Assembly: GCA_043820265.1 (NCBI GenBank)
Contig: JBDREA010000152.1
Location: 1-5,807, forward strand
Reading direction: 5' to 3'
Length of the DNA stretch: 5,807 bases
DNA from: JBDREA01 sp043820265
GTDB lineage: Archaea > Altiarchaeota > Altiarchaeia > IMC4 > JBDREA01
Position numbers and translations under genes: made by a program. A model generated the notes under the pieces. It was not told the origin of the DNA, searched no databases, and saw nothing but the letters and a program-made list of their open reading frames with translations. Below, piece after piece: positions 1 to 5,807 of this stretch (the first letter of the stretch is position 1; each line of letters starts with the position of its first letter).

Positions 1-140
1 AAAAAAACAACAGACTAAGAGTACTAGAAATAATCAAAATGAGAGACACAAACCACAGCACAAACCTAAGCCCATTCACAATAACACCAGAAGGAATACT
101 CGTAAGCCCAACCACAGGACTATTCACACAAGTAGAATAA
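1..140 (+). CDS. KaiC-like RecA-superfamily ATPase, C-terminal fragment
   Basis: This is the last 45 codons of a gene that begins before the window; the reading frame starts at base 3 and the TAA stop is at 138-140. The visible tail contains LEIIKMRDTNHS followed by PFTITPEGILVSP. This matches the C-terminal signature of KaiC/RadA-like ATPases (a K-M-R-x-T-x-H segment, then a P-F-x-I-T-x-x-G-I strand). In that family the K-M-R-x-T segment contributes to the ATP site of the neighbouring subunit in the hexamer. Archaeal KaiC-like proteins of this kind are ATPases usually linked to signalling or motility, and their exact roles are mostly unknown. The Walker A and B motifs lie outside the window and cannot be checked. 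The next gene starts 3 bases after the stop, so the two are very likely co-transcribed. The family is inferred from a short stretch, but the motif is distinctive. Confidence 0.7.
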   Translation, partial: KNNRLRVLEIIKMRDTNHSTNLSPFTITPEGILVSPTTGLFTQVE

Positions 141-143
141 AAA

Positions 144-1082
144 ATGATTGAAACAATGACCGAACTCACTCTGAAGGAAGTTACTCTGAGATCAGAGTTG
201 ACCCAGAATCTTTTAGTATACCTCATTGAAAACTACGACCCGGAGCTGGGGCCCCAGATCCTAAGGGAGAAATCAGACGAGTTAAAGAAGAAATCAGGTA
301 TTGAGATCAGTTCAAAAGACAATCAGATAAAGCTCTCAGGGGGAGAAACAAGCGATCAAGCAACAATACTTTCAGAATTATTCAGTTCAATCCTCTCGGC
401 CTATGAAAGACGGTTCAAATCAGACGATGTGTGGTCAGGTCTCCAATACCCCATGATGGAATTCTATAAGAGCAACTGGATGGACATTAGAAAAACAGGA
501 GTGGAATATCCCATATTCAAACATAATGCTAGGCATATGTCATTTGAAAAACTTCTAGATCTTTTTTCAGTAAAAACTGTCATCGGAAAAGAATGGACAC
601 CCGGCATAGTCTCAGTCACTAGCGAAAACCTGATTTTTCCCTCAAAAAAGATGGAGATAAGGATACCCATCAAAAGCATCAATGTACCCTTAAAAAAGAT
701 CATCTCCTATAATAGGGAAGTCTATCTGAGCGTCGACACTAAAAACCTCATCGATGCGCTTTGGGTGCTCGACTACAAGAACCAAAAAAACCAGTTATGC
801 AGCATACTAGTCACAGAAAGCACCAAAGTGCTTGATTTATTCAAAAACAATGTTTCCTGGATAAGAAAGGAAATCGGAAGGTTAATGCCTCAGGAACAGG
901 CTGTCCTGACACTATTGAACAATCATCTGCCGGAATCGACGATACTTCACGCAATCAACGTCTCACAAGATGAATTCAAAGCCATGTTAACCAGGCTGCT
1001 CGAACTAAACTACATAAACGACAGAAACCAGATAACAGCCGAAGGACTAAACCATATAGACGACAAACTGGGGATGATTTAG
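144..1082 (+). CDS. CheF-like signalling protein with unrecognised N-terminal helical domain
   Basis: This is a soluble protein of 312 residues with no signal peptide or membrane segment. Residues about 148-245 read like a pleckstrin-homology-type β domain (E-W-T-P-G-I-V-S-V-T-x-x-N-L-I-F, then I-R-I-P-I-K-S-I). It is followed by a winged-helix-like segment at about 248-300 (QAVLTLLNNHLPESTILHAI, then a helix ending LLELNYI). That order resembles archaeal CheF, which links the CheY/CheC/CheD taxis proteins to the archaellum motor. The first 120 residues are charged and helical and lack CheF's usual first domain; I do not recognise them. Two stretches, around 24-50 and 80-110, look loosely alike and might be an old duplication. 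The gene lies 3 bases after a KaiC-like ATPase gene, so a signalling partnership is likely. There is no Shine-Dalgarno site at ATG 144; ATG 156 is an alternative start. The CheF link is by eye only. A general PH-like plus winged-helix protein is the main alternative. Confidence 0.5.
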   Translation: MIETMTELTLKEVTLRSELTQNLLVYLIENYDPELGPQILREKSDELKKKSGIEISSKDNQIKLSGGETSDQATILSELFSSILSAYERRFKSDDVWSGLQYPMMEFYKSNWMDIRKTGVEYPIFKHNARHMSFEKLLDLFSVKTVIGKEWTPGIVSVTSENLIFPSKKMEIRIPIKSINVPLKKIISYNREVYLSVDTKNLIDALWVLDYKNQKNQLCSILVTESTKVLDLFKNNVSWIRKEIGRLMPQEQAVLTLLNNHLPESTILHAINVSQDEFKAMLTRLLELNYINDRNQITAEGLNHIDDKLGMI

Positions 1083-1096
1083 TGGTTTTCGAGGTA

Positions 1097-1119
1097 TTCT
1101 CTTAGTCCTTGTCTTTTTA
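1097..1119 (+). terminator. T-rich probable terminator after the CheF-like gene
   Basis: The 68-base gap between the CheF-like gene and the nuclease gene contains a T-rich stretch ending in a run of five T residues (1113-1117), with no clear stem-loop. Archaeal RNA polymerase can terminate at such U-rich tracts without a hairpin. This would end the KaiC/CheF-like transcript before the nuclease gene. The call rests on composition and position only. Confidence 0.3.
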
Positions 1120-1150
1120 GTTCGCGAAGACATAATAGAAACCTTTCACG

Positions 1151-2407
1151 ATGAATCTGACATTTCATGGAGGAGCTCAGGAAGTTGGGAAATCGCTTGT
1201 TCAATTAGAAGCCAAGGGTCACAGCGTAGTCTTTGACTGCGGGATGAAGTTAAGCGGGGAAAAAACACTTTTTCCCCCTCTTCCACCGCGTGTCGACTCC
1301 CTTATAATCAGCCATTGCCACCTTGACCACTCAGGAATGTCACCTGCCCTCTGGCGCCAGAGACCTTTGCCCATTTACGCAACAGACCTCACATTTGAGA
1401 TATCCCATCTCCTCCATAAAGATTCGATAAAAATCGCAAAGAATAAAAAAGAGTACCTCCCCTACGCTAAAAACCACATCGAGCGAATGATCTCAAGCGA
1501 GATAGCGGTTTCCTATGAAAAGGAGAGGAGGATTTTAGGGGATTTCTCACTTGAATTAGTTGATGCCGGCCACATTCCAGGTAGCGCGAGCATTCTACTT
1601 GGAACAGAAGAAAAAAAGATATTATTTTCAGGAGATGTCCGCTACTCCGACACCCGGCTACAGAAAGCAGGTCAAACACCTAAAGCCGACATTTTAGTTT
1701 TAGAAAGCACTTACGGCGATAGAAACCATCCACCCAGAGAGGATTCAGTCAAGGAATTCACAGAGGATGTTAAGAAAACCCTTGAGCAGGGAGGGGTTGC
1801 ACTTCTGCCAGCTTTCGCTGTAGGAAGGAGCCAGGAAGTCTTGATGATGCTATTTGATGCAGACATCAACTATCCCATATACATCGATGGAATGTCTCAG
1901 ACTGTGACGAACCTATATTTACAGTTTTCTGAGTACCTCGCCGATATAGATAAGTTTAACAACGCAGCTAAACAGGTGAATTGGGTCAGAAATCATAAAC
2001 AGAGAAAGAAGATCGTAAACGAACCCTGTGCAATAATAACCACTGCCGGCATGCTTGAGGGCGGCCCTGTAATGAGCTATATCCCCCAGATTGCTCAAGA
2101 TAAAAAGAGTAGCATAATCCTCACAGGATATCAAGTGGAGGGCACAAACGGGCGCACCCTGGTCGAAAAGGGATATATTGAAGATGAATACGATTCAAAG
2201 ATCCCGGTTGGAATCGAAGTTAAACAATATGATTTTTCAGCCCATGCAGATCAAGCCGAGATGTTGGATGCGATAAAAAAGATCGACCCAGAAAAAGTAT
2301 TCACAATGCATGGAGATCCGGAAGTGCTTCGGATTTTCGCAGAAAAGATAAAAGAGACGGGAAGGGAGGTCGTTAATCCCGAACTTGGGAGCAGTCACGT
2401 GATATAG
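1151..2407 (+). CDS. metallo-β-lactamase/β-CASP ribonuclease, aCPSF2 type
   Basis: This is a complete 418-residue zinc-dependent nuclease of the archaeal CPSF/RNase J group, expected to cut or trim RNA in the cytoplasm. All catalytic motifs are present: HCHLDHSG (His55, His57, Asp59, His60), AGHIPGS (His141) and FSGD (Asp162). The β-CASP motifs follow: A in LESTYG (Glu185), B in FSAHAD (His365) and C in MHGD (His387). PAFAVGRSQE (220-229) and TTAGMLEGG (297-305) are also typical. There are no N-terminal KH domains, so it fits the shorter aCPSF2 class rather than aCPSF1, the main archaeal termination factor. An RNase J-like 5' exonuclease is the alternative, but the N-terminal FHGGAQEVGKS and the length favour aCPSF2. 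An in-frame TAG at 1136-1138 fixes the start at ATG 1151. No Shine-Dalgarno site precedes it, so the mRNA is probably leaderless; ATAATA at 1132-1137 is only a weak TATA candidate. Confidence 0.93.
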   Translation: MNLTFHGGAQEVGKSLVQLEAKGHSVVFDCGMKLSGEKTLFPPLPPRVDSLIISHCHLDHSGMSPALWRQRPLPIYATDLTFEISHLLHKDSIKIAKNKKEYLPYAKNHIERMISSEIAVSYEKERRILGDFSLELVDAGHIPGSASILLGTEEKKILFSGDVRYSDTRLQKAGQTPKADILVLESTYGDRNHPPREDSVKEFTEDVKKTLEQGGVALLPAFAVGRSQEVLMMLFDADINYPIYIDGMSQTVTNLYLQFSEYLADIDKFNNAAKQVNWVRNHKQRKKIVNEPCAIITTAGMLEGGPVMSYIPQIAQDKKSSIILTGYQVEGTNGRTLVEKGYIEDEYDSKIPVGIEVKQYDFSAHADQAEMLDAIKKIDPEKVFTMHGDPEVLRIFAEKIKETGREVVNPELGSSHVI

Positions 2408-2433
2408 TATTTACAGTCGATGTTCACTACTCC

Positions 2434-2449
2434 GTTTGTTTTAATTTTT
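2434..2449 (+). terminator. T-rich terminator for the nuclease gene
   Basis: Two T-rich runs follow the nuclease stop codon by about 27 bases, without a clear hairpin. This fits a factor-independent archaeal U-tract terminator. It overlaps the last codons of the convergent minus-strand gene, whose stop is at 2441-2443, so transcripts from the two genes would overlap at their 3' ends. Confidence 0.4.
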
Positions 2450-3052
2450 CAGAGGTAATATCTTAAGCGGTGAATTAACTGCTTTAACCAGGTTTTCTTC
2501 GAGGTTTTCTATTGTGGTGTCTTGATCTTTTGTCAGATAGGAACAGTAGATCTCCCATTTTCCCGCAAATCCTGTTGTGTCAAACCAGTCCCTCCAGGTG
2601 CGTTCATCTATTTGCTCAGATGCAAGAAAATATCCAAGCAGTTCACCACCTTCATATTCGAATCTGGTAACGATAAATGGAACGTCATATGGGACTTTCA
2701 GATCTGTTGTTTCTTTGAATGAAATGTAGACTCCCGCCATTTCTCCTTCTTTGGCTGGATTATTTGGGGCCCAACATTTTTCTATTAAGTTATCGTCCCC
2801 ATTTCTTATTTTCAACGCTCTTGCAGGTATTACTTTTCCTCTGGCTTCAAGTTTTTCTCTGACTTTTAGGATTTGGTCTTGTGCTTGTTGGGATTGGCCT
2901 GGTGGATTTTTTTCAGTTTTTGATCCCAAAACATCCATGGCACGCTGTGAACGGGCGGCGACAAAGGGTACGACTATTAAAAGCTCAATAATCAGCAAAG
3001 AAACAAGAATTAGGTTTGTCTTGTGTGTATCCGAAGTTTTTTGTTGCTTCAT
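2441..3052 (-). CDS. hypothetical membrane-anchored or secreted protein
   Basis: I do not recognise the family of this 203-residue protein. It has a lysine-rich N-terminus, a single strongly hydrophobic helix at about 14-33, then a Gln/Pro/Lys-rich linker (about 45-70) and a compact outer domain (about 74-203). PFVAA at 29-33 could be a signal peptidase site; if it is not cut, the helix would act as an anchor with the domain outside the cell. The domain has only two cysteines, Cys93 and Cys170, which might form a disulfide. It is rich in Trp and aromatic residues around 153-172 (WRDWFDTTGFAGKWEIYCSY), a pattern common in extracellular β domains. The start is secure because a full-strength Shine-Dalgarno site sits just upstream. 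It is transcribed alone, divergent from the phosphoribosyltransferase-like gene and convergent with the nuclease gene. Being a real gene is near certain; its function is unknown. Confidence 0.75.
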   Translation of the reverse strand: MKQQKTSDTHKTNLILVSLLIIELLIVVPFVAARSQRAMDVLGSKTEKNPPGQSQQAQDQILKVREKLEARGKVIPARALKIRNGDDNLIEKCWAPNNPAKEGEMAGVYISFKETTDLKVPYDVPFIVTRFEYEGGELLGYFLASEQIDERTWRDWFDTTGFAGKWEIYCSYLTKDQDTTIENLEENLVKAVNSPLKILPLKN

Positions 3053-3057
3053 TTACA

Positions 3058-3065
3058 TCACCTCC
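3058..3065 (-). promoter_or_regulatory. strong Shine-Dalgarno site
   Basis: On the minus strand this reads GGAGGTGA, a perfect complement of the conserved 3' end of 16S rRNA, five bases before the ATG at 3052. It fixes the start of the secreted-protein gene. No other complete gene in the window has such a site. This gene is therefore probably read from a mRNA with a real 5' leader, and the others from leaderless or nearly leaderless mRNAs. Confidence 0.85.
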
Positions 3066-3096
3066 CTACATCTAGGTAGACTTTCGTCTTCCCTTA

Positions 3097-3126
3097 TTTA
3101 TTATATACACATCAAAGTATATATAC
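3097..3126 (-). promoter_or_regulatory. probable TATA-box promoter of the secreted-protein gene
   Basis: Two TATA-like elements lie in this stretch of the minus strand: the palindrome GTATATATAC (3117-3126) and GTGTATATAATAAA (3097-3110). With transcription starting about 25 bases downstream, they would give leaders of roughly 40 or 20 bases, both long enough to include the Shine-Dalgarno site. Which one is used cannot be told from sequence. Two further minus-strand ATATAAAC motifs occur upstream, at 3132-3139 and 3200-3207. Confidence 0.5.
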
Positions 3127-3244
3127 CTGTCGTTTATATCGCAGCATATCGGTTTTTGACTAAAACATGTAAAAAGTAGTAAAAAATATGCAACCAGTAG
3201 TTTATATGCGATACCTCTCGAAAAAAGGAAAAATTGAAAAACAG

Positions 3245-3253
3245 ATATAAATA
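3245..3253 (+). promoter_or_regulatory. TATA box facing the phosphoribosyltransferase-like gene
   Basis: ATATAAATA preceded by an A-rich stretch (GAAAAACAG) fits an archaeal BRE plus TATA box. Transcription would start near 3271-3280, giving a leader of about 65-70 bases before ATG 3342. That leader contains a 10-codon mini-ORF at 3271-3303. A weaker box around 3310-3317 (CATTTAAC) is at the right distance for a leaderless start at 3342 and is the alternative. Confidence 0.4.
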
Positions 3254-3270
3254 GCTGTCGAAAACTCAAA

Positions 3271-3303
3271 ATGAAAATATCTGGAGAAAAAAAACAACAC
3301 TAA
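3271..3303 (+). other. possible 10-codon leader ORF
   Basis: ATG to TAA encodes MKISGEKKQH. The ATG lies 18 bases after the end of a good TATA box, so it could be the first codon of a leaderless transcript. Nothing about the peptide itself (no run of one regulatory amino acid) argues for attenuation. In AT-rich DNA such a short frame may well be chance. Confidence 0.15.
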
Positions 3304-3341
3304 TATTCACATTTAACCCCAATTAACCTAAACAATATCAC

Positions 3342-4124
3342 ATGAAAGTTACCCTCTTTAAAGGCCTTCAAAAACCATCAAAAAAAGATTATGAGCAGGC
3401 AACCCAAATTGATTGGTCCCACATAGGTTTAAATAAGGCTAGCCTAGAGGAGAAAGCCCAGTTCACGAAATGGGTGCGAACTGCCACTGAATCCGCCCCC
3501 ACATTAATCGACTTTGTAGAGGAAACCCTTAGAAAAACCCAACGAGGCACCTTCCAAGGAAATATAGTATTCCTAGGTAGAAATGCTGATCCATTTTACG
3601 TTATTGCCAGCATCCTAGCTCCCTCATATACTGTCCCATTAGAAAGGCTAAAACGCATTGAACTCCCAAGCGACATTGTGGCAAATCAAAGTGATCAGGA
3701 AATTTTTAGATATCTAAAAGAGAATGAAGCTCTTCAAGGCAATGCAGTTACACTTGTCGACGACGGAGGATTAGGTGGGACAATGAAAAAGTTAAAAAAT
3801 ATCATACGAGAGGAATCAGAAGGCACAATCCATCCAAAATCATTCCAATTAGCATCTTTAAGTCCTCGACACCGAACAATGCTTACTCAGAGACCTTGGA
3901 AATGGCGAAAAATATTTAGAGCACTACTTTTTACTACAAGTCAACCACATGACCGAACCAGAGCCGAAAAGTTATCCTTAGATGCCAATGGAAAAACGAT
4001 CTCGGTAGCTACAGAAACCTCCAATCTTGAACGCCTCGGGGTCGGTGAAATCAACCAAATCCTAAAAGAAAAGACTTCTGAAAGAATCAGACGAAGGAAG
4101 ATAAAAATGAGGAAAAACATATGA
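3342..4124 (+). CDS. phosphoribosyltransferase-like protein of unknown role
   Basis: This is a soluble 260-residue protein with no signal peptide or membrane helix. Residues 73-86 (GNIVFLGRNADPFY) form a strand and an R-N-A-D-P turn. Residues 136-148 (VTLVDDGGLGGTM) look like the PRPP-binding loop of phosphoribosyltransferases: a hydrophobic strand, two Asp, then a Gly-rich loop ending in Thr. The loop is one residue shorter than the classic DDxxxTGxT form. It better fits the V-D-x-G-x-x-G-[TS] variant seen in uncharacterised phosphoribosyltransferase-like proteins that also carry an upstream F-L-x-R-[DN] motif. About 70 residues precede this core. A highly basic tail (245-260, RIRRRKIKMRK) could touch RNA or DNA. 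No Shine-Dalgarno site precedes ATG 3342. The gene stands alone on its strand and ends just before the RNase P RNA gene, which gives no firm clue to function. Reality as a gene is likely; the fold is an inference. Confidence 0.6.
   Translation: MKVTLFKGLQKPSKKDYEQATQIDWSHIGLNKASLEEKAQFTKWVRTATESAPTLIDFVEETLRKTQRGTFQGNIVFLGRNADPFYVIASILAPSYTVPLERLKRIELPSDIVANQSDQEIFRYLKENEALQGNAVTLVDDGGLGGTMKKLKNIIREESEGTIHPKSFQLASLSPRHRTMLTQRPWKWRKIFRALLFTTSQPHDRTRAEKLSLDANGKTISVATETSNLERLGVGEINQILKEKTSERIRRRKIKMRKNI
4097..4123 (-). terminator. T-rich terminator of the RNase P RNA gene
   Basis: Downstream of the RNase P RNA 3' end, the minus strand reads through two five-T runs in a pyrimidine-rich stretch, a usual archaeal U-tract terminator. 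It lies wholly inside the last codons of the convergent phosphoribosyltransferase-like gene, where the basic C-terminal tail (AAA and AGG codons) gives A-rich coding sequence. Confidence 0.45.
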
Positions 4125-4137
4125 AGAGAATATGGGT

Positions 4138-4492
4138 TTGGTAGTGGCTTATAGCCTGTCTCATGTACACCTTTTTACACGCCAAGCATGTGTTGGTGTT
4201 TTGGGCATTCTTCTAAGCGGCAAAAAGCCTTGCTCTACTCGTCTTCTTCGTGGACGCTCGTTTCACACCATCAAAAACCACACTCAGCTAGTGCTTCACC
4301 GTTTAGCCGGCTTTTGATTTCTCGTCTCTGCACCATCCACCAAGACTCACGCCTTGAAAGACGTTTAACGTAGAGGACAGAACTTCCTCCAACCTTTAAT
4401 AAAGGTTAATCAAATGGGCCATCTTCGACGCAAGCGTCTCGATGACCCTGAATTCTAACCTTCAGGTCAGTAAGCCCATTAGCCACTACCAA
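4138..4492 (-). ncRNA. rnpB: RNase P RNA, archaeal
   Basis: This is the catalytic RNA of RNase P, about 355 nt, which removes 5' leaders from pre-tRNAs. The ends pair perfectly over 12 bp (4138-4149 with 4481-4492, core GGTAGTGGCT) to form helix P1. CR-I is GGAGGAAGTTCTGTC (minus strand of 4376-4390), close to the usual GGAGGAAAGTCC. CR-IV is AGAGCAAGGC (4227-4236). CR-V is ACATGAGACAGGCTATAAGCC without its last base (4147-4166). CR-I and CR-V pair as P4: TCTGTC with GACAGG, then a bulged U, then GA with TC-type pairs, as in known RNase P RNAs although the bases differ. P3 is clear: AAGGTTA/TAACCTT (4456-4462 with 4402-4408), then GGGTCATC/GATGGCCC, then a hairpin with a CUUG tetraloop (4431-4434). 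The CR-II/III region lies at about 4279-4333 with a short P12-like hairpin, enclosed by ATCAAAA/TTTTGAT. It lies on the same strand as 23S rRNA, about 70 bases after it. Confidence 0.9.
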
Positions 4493-4511
4493 GAAGACAA
4501 TAGGGAAGATA

Positions 4512-4532
4512 ACAAATAAAAATAAAAAAAAG
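4512..4532 (-). terminator. T-rich tract between 23S rRNA and RNase P RNA
   Basis: The minus strand of the spacer has an eight-T run followed by more T-rich sequence. Just before it lies a small stem-loop (AACTT/AAGTT around 4547-4564). This looks like a terminator for the rRNA transcript. I see no convincing TATA box placed about 25 bases before the RNase P RNA 5' end, so read-through and processing from the rRNA transcript remains possible. Confidence 0.4.
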
Positions 4533-4562
4533 ATTCACACGTAGGTAACTTGTCGCCAAAAG

Positions 4563-5807
<1,245 letters not shown>

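Larger units (their letters stand above)
3053..3341. promoter_or_regulatory. AT-rich divergent intergenic region
   Basis: This 289-base gap separates two genes that point away from each other. It is very AT-rich and holds several TATA-like boxes on both strands, so it is best read as a two-way promoter region. I see no RNA gene or riboswitch structure in it. Short repeated words (AGTAGT, ATATAAAC, ATATGC) occur between 3130 and 3215, and these may be TATA boxes or operator half-sites. Confidence 0.5.

Noticed and set aside
464..703. 79-codon minus-strand frame with a hydrophobic N-terminus
   Set aside because: It lies inside the CheF-like gene in antisense, with no ribosome-binding site or promoter, and looks like a shadow of that gene.
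2751..3269. Frames of 142 codons (+) and 65 codons (-) around the secreted-protein gene start
   Set aside because: The first is antisense to the well-supported minus-strand gene, and the second covers its promoter region. Neither has a start signal or a protein-like composition.
4132..4373. Two overlapping 61-codon open frames on the plus strand
   Set aside because: They lie on the strand opposite the RNase P RNA gene, and their sequence is explained by its helices and conserved regions. The proteins show no domain pattern.
4416..4448. Kink-turn (L7Ae site) at the GA/GAA internal loop of RNase P RNA P3
   Set aside because: Tandem G-A pairs are possible, but the longer strand has only one extra base rather than the three-base bulge a kink-turn needs, so I do not call it.
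4402..4462. Possible tRNA gene in the stem-loop-rich stretch before 23S rRNA
   Set aside because: There is no cloverleaf with a T-loop GTTCRA and a matching acceptor stem. The stems fit RNase P RNA helix P3 instead.

Overview
The window is from an archaeon. The part of a 23S rRNA gene at the right end has archaeal-type sequence. Protein genes include an archaeal β-CASP ribonuclease, a KaiC-type ATPase tail and a protein resembling the archaeal taxis factor CheF. Promoter-like sites are TATA boxes, and three of the four complete genes lack a Shine-Dalgarno site. I cannot name the lineage. The position of the RNase P RNA gene directly after 23S rRNA, with no 5S gene in the roughly 430 bases after 23S, may help someone place it.

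Left part (1-2407, all on +): the last 45 codons of a KaiC-like RecA-superfamily ATPase; 3 bases later, a 312-residue protein whose C-terminal half resembles CheF and whose N-terminal half I do not recognise; then a complete 418-residue metallo-β-lactamase/β-CASP nuclease of the aCPSF2 type. The first two probably form a signalling pair. The nuclease looks like an independent RNA-processing gene.

Middle part (2408-4124): a small membrane-anchored or secreted protein on the minus strand (2441-3052), with the only strong ribosome-binding site in the window. It converges with the nuclease gene. A 289-base AT-rich divergent promoter region separates it from a plus-strand 260-residue protein (3342-4124). 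That protein has motifs of an unusual phosphoribosyltransferase-like fold.

Right part (4125-5807, minus strand): the 3' portion of 23S rRNA (about 1.25 kb, running off the window), a T-rich spacer, and a complete RNase P RNA gene (about 4138-4492). The RNase P RNA is supported by a 12-bp P1 helix joining its ends, recognisable CR-I, CR-IV and CR-V regions, and a P4 pseudoknot helix kept by compensatory changes. Its 3' end meets the 3' end of the phosphoribosyltransferase-like gene tail to tail, only 13 bases apart.

The strongest leads are the linkage of 23S rRNA and RNase P RNA, the KaiC/CheF-like pair with its unknown N-terminal domain, and the orphan phosphoribosyltransferase-like protein. 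I see no CRISPR array, insertion sequence, tRNA or attachment site.
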